A stretch of 64,000 bases of DNA, from contig OZ010792.1 of NCBI GenBank assembly GCA_963932465.1, positions 992,001 to 1,056,000 on the forward strand. Reading direction: 5' to 3'. The stretch is from Maratus speciosus (lineage: Eukaryota > Arthropoda > Arachnida > Araneae > Salticidae). Both the position numbers and the translations under genes were made by a program. Each line of letters opens with the position of its first letter. Positions within the stretch are counted from its first letter, which is position 1. The notes beneath the pieces are model-generated. The model was not told the origin of the DNA. It saw only the letters and a list, made by a program, of their open reading frames with translations, and searched no databases. This document shows, piece by piece, positions 1 through 11,309 of the stretch.

Positions 1-164
1 TTTCTTTGGGTTGGGCTGATTTTTGACGGCCAATTATCTACTCGAGGGATATAGGCCCAAAGGGGGAGTGCCCTCCGTGTGGAGGGGGGGGGGGCTTTCT
101 AAGAGAACCTAATCCGTATTTACGCATGGAAATCCAAGGTTAGAAGAAAACCACGAAAACTCCG

Positions 165-275
165 AACGATTGGGCCAACGGGCGCGATTGGGTTCGAGCC
201 CAGCACCTCCCGTCTACCAGCTTCGAGAGTTCAGAACCTCTCGGCCACTGGTGGGGCGGACTTTTCTTTGGAAAA
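165..275 (-). repeat. tRNA-derived SINE-like fragment
   Basis: On the minus strand an A-box-like stretch (237-248, reading GTGGCCGAGAGG) lies about 36 bases upstream of a good B box (190-201, reading GGGCTCGAACCC). This is the internal RNA polymerase III promoter layout of tRNAs and tRNA-derived SINEs; the A box resembles tRNA-Ser/Leu. I could not fold a full cloverleaf, so a SINE head or tRNA relic is likelier than a working tRNA gene. Confidence 0.5.
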
Positions 276-276
276 A

Positions 277-2043
277 TTTGGCGTTCTCGGATCGACTCCT
301 AAGATACAAAAACTCCAATCTGAGATGATCCGAAAATGGAAACACTAGTCAACCCGATCCACAGCAAAACTTTAGAGCCAATGGCCAACATGATCGGGTA
401 GAATCGGATTAACTGACCAAATGCAAGATTTTAGTAGTTGCTATATACACATTTTCCCGTAGTTTACAATGAAGTTATGTATGTATATAATTATTTTCTT
501 ATTCATGCCTTCCATTTCTCTTCTATATATTAAATAGAGATTAATATCTAGAAAATGAGACTCTACTCACTGTATATTGAAATTAATGAACAAAGAAGGA
601 ATTTTTAGTTTGATACTAAGTTTGCTTGAATAATTATACAAAACTCTCTTTTTATTTACTCATTCATTTATAAAAAAATACTTACCCTACGCTTTTTAAT
701 GAGAAGATCGAAGCGAACAGATGAATTTAAACGTCCTGTCTCCTCTTGAAATCATATTTCTTATAGGCGCGTAAGTTTGCGGTCAATCGAATAAACATAG
801 AACAGGAGTGCACATGAATGAGCTCTAGACAAAATATATGAAGTTTTCGGTAACATCCGGCCGTTGTGACGATAGCCGTTAACCGACATGTGATTCAAGC
901 CAATCCGACTTCCGAAGAAAAAAAATCAGCGCCCTGCTATTCCGTGGGTCGCATTTTCTATAAACTAACCTAAGATTTTTTTTTTTTTAATTAACCTGCA
1001 CCCGACTCGACACGACTCGGGTCGTGTGCAGGAAAAATCGGATTACCCGACCCGATGCAGGACTCAACACTCAAGTCAAAAAACTTTCCCCGACGACGAT
1101 TAAATTTGACCCCGACGGGGGGGCATATGCCCCCCCGGTCCCCCCTCTGGCGCCGCCCTTGTGAAAGAGTGTTATTATTTTTTTATTAGATTAAGAAGAC
1201 TTTGAACTCCTGTTTAAGATAATTTACAAACACAAAAACATATAAAGGAAATCAAAACTTAAAATTGTCTTTCACAGGGGATGCAAGGAAAATCTTAGTT
1301 CCCTATTGTTAATAATTTTAAATCACTCAAGAATAAATGTTTCTCTTTTTTTTCAAAATCATGAGAGAAAAAGAAAACCTGTTTAGTTAAATTTGATAAT
1401 TCAGGGAGGAACAATTGGCCTGCCTTGCAGGTACCCATGACCCATATAATTTCAATAGGCTTCTCAAGGAAATCTCTATTCTCCCTACTTCATCCTTTCA
1501 TTGTCATGGGAAACTATGGAAAATGTTAAACAATGTGAGTCTAGATATTTACATTAAACGTGCTTATAAAAAGTGTGTGTCCATGTGGCCTAAGTCAGTC
1601 TGTGGTTCTTTATCTCAGAACCTTGTGAATTCAACAAACTTTATTTAAAGAACAATAAAAAGCATAAAAATACAAATACAAACTACATCACATAAAAAGT
1701 GATGGGGATTAAAACACAATAACATTAAAAACTGCAATTTATCTGACTAAACAGTGGGTATGACTATCTTTGACGACTCCCTGAACCCTGGAGAATTTGT
1801 CTCATGCATTCAAAATAGATGTCCAGTGAAAACAAGATAGTTTAGCTGACTATTATTCGTCTGATCACTTTAGCATATTTGTAAGCACATATTCAACATA
1901 TCACTATCATTTGAAGGGTTCCAGGATCCAAGAGAGCCGACAACAATCGATTTGACCTTACAGTGCAATTGTTCACACTCAACTCCTTGGCAAGATCTTC
2001 ATACTTAGCGAGTTCCGGACTGATAAAAGCTCAACATTTATTG
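277..2043. other. No gene seen
   Basis: AT-rich sequence without a supportable gene. A short palindromic patch around CCCGACTCG/CGAGTCGGG-type sequence lies near 1010-1070 and C/G runs near 80-95 and 1115-1145. The small reading frame at 1415-1648 has no recognisable motif or splice context. Confidence 0.5.
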
Positions 2044-2051
2044 CACGCTTG

Positions 2052-2659
2052 CAGTGACCCGGAGCTGAACAATTTTTGATGATCCAGCTCCGCTCCTAGA
2101 TAAAACACTGTGGCTCCGGCTCCAACTTTGCGCTTTTGAGTTGCAGATTTTAATTTACACATTTAATTTTTTGCTCACAAATTCTTTCTTCCTTTACCTT
2201 CATTAAAGATCTGACAAAATGCATTTTTCTTCTCATCAAACTTGAAACGTTTGTTCAGAAAATATGACATCTTTTAGCTTTTGCTTTTAAAATAGAAAGT
2301 TTGGTGGAATTTTAAGCACAAAAATCTTAAATTTCTTCTACACTTTTCAAACAACCAAAATTGTACAACTACACATGTAGACAACAAACGGCCATATTTT
2401 TCAAATAGTGTTGTCACCTAGCTCAAGTAGAAAGTAGAAGTAAAGTAGTGTTACCATGTTTTGAGAAGTTTTCAATCTCTAATTTAAAAAAAAAAACCCT
2501 CAAAAGGATATAATTAAAATACTGAATAATGATGTAAGTAAAATATTTTAAGCCTGGAAATTTAAAAGACTGAAAAAAAAAAAAAGATTTAAAAGAATAT
2601 TAAAAACTAAAGGAGCCCTGGAGCAGGGGAAAATTAAGAGCTCCAGCTCCAGCTCTCTG
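2052..2659. mobile_element. Non-autonomous hAT-like element (MITE), GGAGC family, copy 1
   Basis: The element starts CAGTGACCCGGAGCTG and ends CCAGCTCTCTG, flanked by cacgcttg (2044-2051) and catgcttg (2660-2667), an 8-bp target duplication with one mismatch. Both ends are rich in GGAGC/GCTCC motifs. The interior has no coding sequence. A second copy lies in the opposite orientation at 63056-63687, and the two share sequence along most of their length, for example the block at 2140-2280 and its counterpart at 63440-63600. Confidence 0.85.
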
Positions 2660-2667
2660 CATGCTTG

Positions 2668-3156
2668 TAAAATAAAAATAATAATGTTCTTATAATTTAG
2701 CCTACTCTTTCGACATGTTCATGAAAGATGTCTAAACAAATTTTTAAAATCTCTGCTTCACTAGCACACATTTATTCAGTCCTAATTCAATTTCTAGTAA
2801 GTTGTATGGAGAGATTCATATTATCAAGCATTAGGGCTACGCTTTTTTCTAATTTTTATCAACTTTTTTAAGTTGACACAGAATTTCTATGTATATCTTT
2901 AAATCCTGTTTATAAATGTTGCCTTGCGATTAAATGAAAACAGAACAGCAAATTCACACCTTCTTACAAAAATATAATGAGTCATTGGCCTGAGGTAACA
3001 GCAAAGAACAAGACAAGTTTAATACAATAATATTTAAATAATAAATAAATTTATGTATGGTGAATTGTAATTACAAAAATAATGTGAAAATATAAAAAGT
3101 GAAAAAACATTTTTATGTATTGATTATGTACTCTTTTTTAATAAAAAATACATCCT
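2668..3156. other. No gene seen
   Basis: AT-rich spacer between two hAT-type elements. No gene, promoter or repeat could be supported. Confidence 0.5.
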
Positions 3157-3164
3157 CTCTAAAA

Positions 3165-4327
3165 CAGGGTTGCCGGCTTTTAGCCAGGCCAAAAAAAGCC
3201 GGGTGGCTTTTTTTGGTTTTAGCCACTTAAAAAAAGCCGGCTTTAATTATTAAAGGTTGGTTTACAGTTAATTTGTGTTAAATATGGATTCATTATTTTT
3301 TTATACACTTATAAATATTTTCTACTAAAAGAATTACAAATTTCTATTAAATTTTGTCAAATAAATCTTTATAACTGCTACAAGGCAACAGTAGAGGCAT
3401 TATATCTAATTAAAAAAAAATATATATATATACTATTGAAAATAATATAAATTAGACTTTAAACTGGTGTTTTAAAATTCCTATTACATAGCCTCACATA
3501 TGCTACACATTTTAAAGATTACATTTCATTAAACAATAACAAAATGAGGTCCATCGAGACGGAAACATTCTTAAGAGTCCGTATGGAGAGAACGAAGGAT
3601 TATCTTATAAATATTAAAAAAGAAATTAATTAGTAAGGGTATAATGTTTAAGGAGAGTTTGGTACACGAGTGTATAAAAATAAATCGAGCAATTAAACAA
3701 TAGAAACAAAAATATGCTCTCTAAATAAAATTTTGAAAAATTTGTTGCTATTTAAAAGTGTGCATATTCATGCATATGCTGTTCCTTATATTGTTTTTAA
3801 TAGTGAGAAATGTTGTTTTTATTGTGATTATGTATGATTTTAAATGTTAATGAGAAATAAAGACTTGTATGTATATTAATAGCTCTTAATATTCCTTAAG
3901 TAATAAATCATGTAACTTAGTAATCATTGTCCTCTTTAATTTTATAAAGCAGTAAAAATGGAATAAAAAAAGGGGAGTCGGGTGTAAAAGGACAGTGTAA
4001 ACCAGATAAAGCAGTTGGTATGACTTTTTAAAATTTAGCTGACATATTTCCAATTCTCACTTCAAAATTCTAGCAGCTCCATCTAATTCCCCCCCACACC
4101 CCCTCTCCAGTATTATGGCTTCATTATTGAGAAATTGGGTTACTTATTATATTCTAAATCAGTTAAAAATGTCATTAAAACTAATTAAAAACACTTTAAA
4201 ATGTGTAGTCTATAGTTAAAATGCTTCACTGTATAAAAGCCAATTTTGGCCAAAAAAAGCCGGTTAAAACTAATAAAAGCCACCGGCGTGGCTTTTTTTA
4301 ATTTTAGCCGGCTTTTTTGCAACCCTG
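3165..4327. mobile_element. Non-autonomous hAT-like element with GCCGGC-rich ends
   Basis: The terminal inverted repeat begins CAGGGTTGCCGGC; the right end reads GCCGGCTTTTTTGCAACCCTG without its last base. Perfect 8-bp target duplications, ctctaaaa, lie at 3157-3164 and 4328-4335. Both ends carry several copies of the palindrome AAAGCCGGCTTT and half-sites, while the 1-kb interior is AT-rich and non-coding. An 8-bp duplication with CAGGG termini fits the hAT superfamily; there is no transposase, so this is an internally deleted or MITE-type copy. Confidence 0.9.
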
Positions 4328-4600
4328 CTCTAAAAGCTTAATTATTTTAAAGTTTTCTTTCTGTTTTAATATTCACATGTAACCATATTTTTCAGCTGAG
4401 AGATATTTGGAAATATTATTTATGCTTTTTTAATAATTGGCAACAATAAGTGAAAAAAAGTTTTTTTCAAAATATGAAATAAATCTATTGCAATAGTGAA
4501 ATTTTTAATAATAATAATAAAAACAGATAAATAATAATAAACTAGAGAACAGGAATTCTGCTTTTTCAGAATTTAGTGTTGCCCCCGGCATTTCCATTAC

Positions 4601-4900
4601 TTCATTTTCTTCTGATGGACTGATGGCTTCTATTATTATGAAACAGCCATTATAAATGAAGCGTTAGGTGAAGATGAAAGAGCAGCTGTAAGAAGATAGA
4701 ACTCTGATTTTCTGGTCAGAATGGGGGAAAAAAATGGCCATAATTTTTTTGGCCATTTCCCCCCCCCCCCCCCCCCCCCCTCCATTCTGACCAGAAAATC
4801 AGAGTTCTAACTTTTTAAGGCTGCTCTTTCACCTTCATCTAACACTGCATTTATAATAAATGTTTCATAATAGAAGACACCAGTCCATCAGAAGAAAATA
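4601..4900. repeat. 300-bp near-perfect palindrome (foldback)
   Basis: The sequence from about 4601 reads back as its own reverse complement from about 4900. The arms include TCTGATTTTCTGGTCAGAAT (4705-4724) and its complement at 4783-4802, and the outer parts TTCTTCTGATGG and CCATCAGAAGAA. The centre (about 4742) holds TGGCCA motifs and a run of more than 20 C. The arms differ by a few indels. No target duplication was found, so it could be a foldback transposon or a local inverted duplication. Confidence 0.85.
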
Positions 4901-6487
4901 ACTCGGTTAAGCGGGACTCTACTGCAGTACAAAACATATTTCAATTTTAAGGCTTAAAGCACACGTTTTATTTTATGTAAAATGACGTCATTCGCATCCG
5001 CTTAAGAATTCCACATTTACGATCTACTCTTAAACATGTACGGTAAAGCACCCATAGCACATTACTATCACGAAATAATGCACAAATGCAGCAAAAAGAT
5101 TCCGTCATTCAAGAAAATCGAAAAAAAAAAAAAAAGTCTATCTAATAATTCATAGATACTTAAAATTAAATATAGTTTATAATAGCTCCATTGTTTTAAC
5201 AGAAATCATTCGTTTATATTTTTTTCAAAATAGCACGTATTTTAATTACATTTTCTTTCGGTTGTTATGAGAAAATGGCAACAAAAATATATAATTACTA
5301 TTTTAGAACTATTTTTCCTTTACTTTCTACAGAAATGGAGTACTTCCATTGCCAATATTAAGCAAATGGCTCTAAAAACTACAAAAAAAATTAATATTTC
5401 AAAAATAAATAGAGAAAATGCAATTAAAAGAAATTTTTTTTCCAATATGACGGTATAAAAATCTAAAATGTGCAATGCTTAGAAGTTAAAAAATTTTCTA
5501 CAGATTATTTAATCATACTGCTTTGTTTTACGGCTGGCTTCTGTAAGGTAACGTTATCTTTTGGAATACACAAAATAAGTAGGGAGAAAGAAATAGCATA
5601 CCGTACCGGGGGCTAAAAAAAGATTGCACACTGCACACTACAAAATAGTCAAACATGTGCCTGCAAGAGATTGTTAAATTGTTATGCATAGTTTTTGATC
5701 CTATAAAACTTTAACCAAACAATTTTGTGCAACTTTAATTTTAAATAGCGCTTAAAATAATTCTTTGATTTGAAAACTGTCTACTACTGAAGCATGTTTA
5801 TCAACATTTCTCTATAAAAGTACCAGTTTTCATATTTTGAAAAGTCAAAAGGTCACAGTAGAACAAATTGCGACAGCAGTTACTTTTTTAGAATTGAGAT
5901 TGAATCGAAATTAGCTCTTCTATCCAACAATACATGAATCTACTTAACTATAGGTACATATGAAATACAAGACTTACCAAACCATGTTATATCACAATAC
6001 AATTTTTTAATTTGATCTCCCAGTAGCAAAATATCTGTGCCAATTTGCCAGTCAACAGTGGTGAACCATGCTTACTATTATAAAAAATCAAAATATATAA
6101 AATTCGAAAAAATTACATTCTCAAAAAAAATCTAGAGACAAAATTTTATGTATTTTTAAGTTGTTAGATAAGATTATTCAGAAAGGTCTAAAATAATCTG
6201 CGGCGCCTACTGCCATGCTGCACTGTACTGCTACTGGCTCTAATCCTATTAGTGATTGCTTTTACATCTATAATAGTTATTCCTGCCTTAAGTTATAAAA
6301 ATTTCATAAAAAGGTCGAAAGATTTAATAAAATAAAGAAAGATTTGAAACATTCTACTTTGTTGAAACATTTTGGGTATTGTTTTTATCTTTGTTTTCAA
6401 AGGTTATTAGCAGAGAAATTCATGACATAATCAGCTAACAAGACGAGGTATTATATTGATACATTAGGTAAGAAGAAACATGTATTA
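4901..6487. other. No gene seen
   Basis: AT-rich sequence with homopolymer runs. The small reading frame at 5267-5458 is low-complexity (Lys, Ile, Asn rich) and has no recognisable domain. Confidence 0.5.
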
Positions 6488-6894
6488 TAACAAGGAAATC
6501 TCTGAAAATAAAGCTTGTGTCACCAGAATTCTGTATTTTATATACCCTTTAAGGATAAATATTTTAATTATTGTAAACATTATTTATAAACAGGACAATA
6601 AAAAATTAACTTATTGAAGTATTGAATGAAATGCTAGGGTGGGGGCTTTTGCAGGAAACATTGGACTTTTTTAATAGAGAAAAGCAATATAAAAACCAGC
6701 AATAGCCAATATTACTTAATAAACAATATCATTAAATAAAATTATACCTTTAGGTAATGCTGAAGTAGAATGTTGAATTAGAATAAAGCAGCCATTCCAA
6801 ACTCTGTAGTAAATTATACCTTTTTCATTTCCACAGCCAACATCTATAAAATTAGGTGTAATTGAGAAAGTATTGTCAATGATATGATTTGACA
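6488..6894. repeat. Diverged duplicate segment, copy 1
   Basis: About 400 bp here match 10206-10606 in the same orientation, beginning at ATAACAAGG and ending at GATATGAT. There are scattered substitutions and small indels throughout. The segment contains an exon-like stretch on the minus strand (6748-6893). Confidence 0.85.
6748..6893 (-). pseudogene. Exon-like stretch, duplicate of 10461-10641
   Basis: Read on the minus strand, the segment encodes a stretch beginning NHIIDNTFSITPNF and ending HSTSALPKG, closely matching the peptide of the copy at 10461-10641. The reading frame is kept, including across an indel of exactly 3 bp (ITP here, ISTP there). The right edge reads AAAG|GTATAA, a plausible splice donor. 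The homology stops at the left end of the peptide, so the upstream part of any exon is missing. It is either a paralogous exon or a dead duplicate. I do not recognise the protein family. Confidence 0.3.
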
Positions 6895-8150
6895 TTTTTG
6901 CATTTGACGACTATTAAATATTTTACAACCTTTATGTATCTTGAATAACAAAATTTCATTTTATGCCTTTCTGTTAATTTCTTTATTATTTCATGGTTAT
7001 TTTACTTTTAATATTTTAATTAAAAGAAAATTTTTATCATTATATTTTACTACTTCTTACTGATGTTTTGCCCATCGTAAAATGTGTATACTATACTGAA
7101 TGTTTTTATGCATATATTAAATTATTAAAGTCATTACAAGCACAGGTTTCATTTCAATGTGGCATTTTCTTCATTAAAATGAACTTGTTATTTCATCATC
7201 ACTTAAAAATAAATAAATAAATAAGATTTGAGGCTGTCAAAGATTATAAAATGTTTTATTTCTATTTTTAATTTTGTAAACTGATTATTAATTACAATGG
7301 AACTGCCATATAAACAAATTAAAATTTACTGCAAATGCATATGCTTTACAATTGCTATTTATTACATTATAACTAAATATTGATATACATTTTATTTATA
7401 AACATGTTTGCATAAAAAAACTTCCAAATGAACAGTTTTTCATGTCCACACAAAATATTTCACATATACTGCTGTGTATGTGTGATATTTTGGTATAAAA
7501 GTTGTTTCTTGAATGGGAAGAATCAATATATTTATTTATTATTGTTAAGTTTTGTATTTTTAATTTTCAATTTATTAAAAGTGGACAAAATGATATTTTG
7601 TCCGGGACAACCCTGCATCTATCGGAAATAAACACGTGAAAGTAAGGATGAGTACACGAAAACAAAGGTTTAAAAAAAAAAAGAGTAACAGAAATAAGAT
7701 AAATGAACCATATATAACTATTATGAACTTAATAAAGTATATATTTAATAAAGGAGGAAATAAATAGAGGAATTTAATAACAAGTAAACAAACCTGTTGA
7801 ACAGAAAGTAAGTATATTTAATAAAGATAGTAAGAGTTATAACGTGAATGAAATTATTTAATTAAAATAGATATGATTAATAAAAGTAAATAAAAGATAT
7901 AAAAAATGGAGATACTGCCAGAAAGTGATAAGAACAGGTATGACAATATTACTATCATTTAGTAACCATATCTTACGGTGCAATAGCCGTTGTCAAATAT
8001 TAATTCATTAAAACTTTGAAAATGGAATTGAACCGAAAAAAAAATTCTGCTTTATACAGGATCTTTATCCTGTATCATACTTAGATCCTTCTATGCTTTG
8101 ACATACTCCATAAAGAACGATTTTAACAATACAGTGCTGAAAAAACCGTA
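6895..8150. other. Mostly featureless; one isolated transposon end
   Basis: AT-rich sequence. Near 7580-7608 an element-like end reads TTTTGTCCGGGACAACCCTG, the same type as the CAGGGTTG termini elsewhere in the window, but I found no partner end. A block at 7954-7986 matches the 3' end of the LINE at 11266-11299. Confidence 0.4.
7954..7986 (-). mobile_element. Short match to the LINE 3' terminus
   Basis: About 33 bp match the 3' terminal sequence of the LINE at 11266-11299 with a few differences (shared cores ATCATTTA and ATCTTACGG-GCAATAG). The similarity ends abruptly on both sides. It may be a severely 5'-truncated LINE copy or the tail of a SINE mobilised by the same machinery. Confidence 0.4.
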
Positions 8151-8600
8151 TACTACTTTTGAGAAAAATTACGACGTTTATCACGATCTTTTGAGAAAAT
8201 TTATGGGGGTTTTCGTGATCTTTTGAGAAAATTTAAGGTGTTTTTGCAATCTTTCGATGAAATTTGTGGGGGTTTTTCGCGATTCTTGGACGAAATTCCC
8301 CCCCCCCCCATGATTATTGAACGAAATTTGCATTTTTTCCGCAATACCTTGACGAAATTTATATTTTTTTTCTGCAATTCTTTGATGAATTTTGTGTTTT
8401 TCCGCAATTCATTGACATAATTTGAGTTTTTCCCACAATTCTTTGACATATTTCATGATTTTTCTGCAAACAATTGACAAAATTAATTTTTTTTGGCGAC
8501 CATTTGTCGAAATTCACGATATTTTTTATGCCTGAATTTTTGGATAAATGACCGATTTTTAATGTTTTAGAAATGAATGCCTTCAATTTTTGGAACAGAA
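8150..8600. repeat. Degenerate minisatellite of about 30 bp, G/T-rich orientation
   Basis: About a dozen imperfect units of the type TTTTTCGCGATTCTTTGACGA follow one another at roughly 28-33 bp. Because the period is near a multiple of three and stops are rare, several overlapping reading frames stay open here; these are artefacts. Arrays of the same unit recur at 27905-28430, 37250-37560, 46870-47480 and 52960-54130, in either orientation. Confidence 0.8.
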
Positions 8601-9160
8601 TCTTAACTAATTACCGTATTTTATGGAAGAAGTGCTGCACTCCTCAAAATTGGTCTGAATAAGCTTAAAAATATCGTAATCGCCACACCTGAGGGAATGC
8701 TGCTTTTGTCAACAGTGTCTCATTGAACTAACTTTAATCAAAGTTTTCTGAACAGTGTAGGGTGCCTCATTTTTAATAACTTAAGATTCTAAAATTTTAT
8801 TAAATATTTAAATTGGGTTTTAAATGGTTTTACATAATTTTTTTTTTTAAATTAAGGTGATGTCAATTGGTATTAAAACCATCCAGAGCGCGGGACGCAG
8901 ACCCCTCTCCTTAGACGCTCCATATTTTTGTTAAGTTGTCGGCGCAACTTAACACGTTTTTTAAGTCACATCCCCTTTAGTCCTTTTTTAGTTTCTATTT
9001 GAAGCCTTCAAAATCTGAGTGGAAGAGTTGTAAATTTTCTTTGTCTACCTGTATGGTTTGGTCATCGAGGTGAAATTATTTCAAGTTTATGGGTTTGGTA
9101 TCATCATCGAAAATGTCACAGTTTTCATTATCGGCAAAGTCAGAAAGCAAAAAGTAATGA
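8600..9160. other. No gene seen
   Basis: AT-rich spacer with no supported gene or repeat boundary. Confidence 0.45.
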
Positions 9161-9273
9161 AAATTAACCACCTTCATTAAAATTTAAACAAATTCAAGCA
9201 CTTTCAAGGACCTTTTTTCTCTCTCTTAAAAATTCAAGGACTTTCAAGCACTTTTAAGCACTGTATGAACCCT
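9160..9273. mobile_element. Single transposon end (CAGGGTTCATACAG type)
   Basis: The stretch carries tandem TTCAAGCACTTT/TTCAAGGAC motifs and ends in CTGTATGAACCCTG at 9273. This resembles a hAT-type terminus with subterminal repeats. No matching left end was found, so the copy is probably truncated. Confidence 0.4.
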
Positions 9274-9989
9274 GTTATAACTCTGCCTTGCATATTTTAT
9301 AATCTGGCAATTAGTAAAACGAATCAGGAAACAGAATGTTGCTTAAGGGCAAAGGAAAAAGAGGGGCTCATACGGCTCAATCCCTCCGCATTTAAATAAA
9401 AATAATAAAGTTACAGAAGTTGTTAAATGCTTGCTTATTCATCTCTGACAAAAGAAAAAAAAATTGTAATATTAAAATATTAATTAAATTTATAGTAGTA
9501 ATGAAACTGGTAAATATGTAGATCAGTGGCCTCAAACATCAGTTTAGCGGTTTTATTTTGAAATTATTTTATTTAGTACATATATAACATTCAACCCGCA
9601 GTATTATTCATTTCATATTTGTATAGTTTCTGGGAGTTCTGTTATAAATAGTGAGAAATATACGAATCTATGGATTAATATTCTAAAACTTTATTTCTGA
9701 TTTTTTTTATTACTCCTCTAAATCCCTGACTGTTTCAATAATTTAATAACTGTAATTCGCTGACATTTAGTAAATTAAACCACCTAAAGTAATTAAAATA
9801 TTGTTGTGATAATTGATCATAATAATTAATTTAAACAGTGAATAATTTTCACAAATATTTTATTAATTATTGATATTCTAATTGTTAAATTTATTTAAAA
9901 ATAACTATTTCTGTTTCATTAGTATTCTATCATGAAATTTTGGTTCTAAATAGCCATAAAAACAACTATATTTTTTTTTTTTTTTTTTT

Positions 9990-10200
9990 TTTGGGGGGGG
10001 GGGGTGTCCATTACTGGAATTTTGATATATTTCTGTTATTTACGATAAAAGTTTGATTAATATTGAGAAATGAGACTATGAGAACGGTTAAGTATTGTTG
10101 ATAGATTATGATATTGAAAAAACTGGAATATAATAATTATAACTATTAATTAAAAAATAGTTTTTAAAGAAATTCCTTAAGGGTGTCCATCACATCTACC
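9990..10200. mobile_element. Relic related to the MITE at 33298-33521
   Basis: The interior block at about 10085-10165 (GTATTGTTGATAG, then ATAATAATTATAACTATTAA) also occurs at about 33385-33470 inside a MITE with clear inverted ends. The ends here (a G-run followed by GTGTCCATTAC, and GGGTGTCCATCACATC on the right) are decayed. Confidence 0.4.
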
Positions 10201-10205
10201 CTATT

Positions 10206-10606
10206 ATAACAAGGGAATCTGAAAATAAAGCTTGTTTTACCAGAATTCTATACACCCTTTAGGCATAAATATTTTAATTATTGTAAATATTTATAACAGG
10301 ACAAAACAAAAAATTGACTTAATGAAGTATTCAATGAAATGCTAGGGTGGGGGTTTTGCAGGAAACATTTCACTTTGGACTTTTTAATAGAGAAAAGCAA
10401 TATAAAAAGTGACAATAACCGATATTACTTAATAAACGGTATCACTAAATAAAATTATACCTTTAGGTAATGCTGAAGTAGAATGTTGAATTAGAATAAA
10501 GTCGCCATTCCAAACTCTGTAGAAAATTATATCTCTTTCATTTCCACAGCCAACATCTATAAAATTAGGTGTACTAATTGAGAAAGTATTGTCAATGATA
10601 TGATGT
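10206..10606. repeat. Diverged duplicate segment, copy 2
   Basis: This is the second member of the pair described at 6488-6894, in the same orientation about 3.7 kb away. It includes a possible minus-strand exon. Confidence 0.85.
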
Positions 10607-10641
10607 GAAGCATCAAACCATACAGCAAAGACAATATTCAT
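10461..10641 (-). CDS. Possible exon of an unrecognised gene
   Basis: The minus strand encodes MNIVFAVWFDASHHIIDNTF and continues through a Cys/Gly-containing stretch (NFIDVGCGNERD) to HSTSALPKG. After that the sequence reads AAAG|GTATAA, an acceptable splice donor leaving phase 1. Upstream, TTTTCTTTTCAG at about 10710-10699 would be a good acceptor, but a stop lies in frame just before the first Met. The exon must therefore start at the Met, or a frame error is present. The diverged duplicate at 6748-6893 keeps the frame with a 3-bp indel, which suggests past coding constraint. No domain was recognised; the 'DVGCG' stretch resembles a methyltransferase motif I, but the flanking residues do not support that. 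Confidence 0.3.
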
Positions 10642-11265
10642 TCAATTAATATCCTGGGAGTTGCTATAATACTGATGATGGGGGAAGAGGAAAGCAGGAA
10701 CTGTCACTGAAAAGAAAAAAAATAAAGTTTGAAAGAACACAGATTTAATAAAATACAGTCTAAAAATATAGTTCATGCTTATTTTAAAAGTGATGTTGCG
10801 ATACAATTATATTTAATCATGCAAACTATTTTCTTATATGTAAAAAACTGCTTTAAAAGTTGTACAAACTTTGCACATTACTAAATAATCAAGGTAGTAT
10901 AATTTTGTTTAAAAGAAAAAGCAGCATTTATAAATGTCGCATATTCTGTAATGTTTGCCATTTTTTTGTTATAGGAAGATCACTTCGATCGATGTACAAG
11001 TTTGGAAAAGGCATTTTTTCAACAGTATTTCATATACTACTATTATAAACAATAAATATTTTAAAACTTACTTTATAGAAGTTGCTACAATATCTAAGCT
11101 AAGTAGAAACAGAAAAATGAGATGAGATGAAAAACGTTAGCGACGCTTACAAATAACAACAACAATGCTAATGCTACCCATGGGCATACCTGGAGAAATG
11201 AAAAATCGCCAAGCCAAGCTATACCGCCAAGCCGCCAGAGGTTACCATGACGGTTCAATAAAATC
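10642..11265. other. No gene seen between the exon-like stretch and the LINE
   Basis: AT-rich sequence. A CCAAGCC/CCGCC-rich patch at 11205-11245 lies just beyond the 3' end of the LINE and is probably older flanking sequence. Confidence 0.4.
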
Positions 11266-11279
11266 ATCATTTATGTAGC

Positions 11280-11294
11280 CGTATCTTACGGCGC
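11280..11294 (-). other. Stem-loop near the LINE 3' end
   Basis: The sequence GCCGTATCTTACGGC can form a 6-bp stem (GCCGTA/TACGGC) with a 3-base loop, less than 20 bases from the 3' tail. A hairpin here could be the structure recognised by the element's own reverse transcriptase. That role is inferred from other stringent LINEs. Confidence 0.4.
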
Positions 11295-11309
11295 AATAGA
11301 CACTCCCAT

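Noticed and set aside
4741..4790. Long C, G, A and T runs here and across the window as functional elements
   Set aside because: Homopolymers of this size are common polymerase-slippage and assembly noise; I gave them no function.
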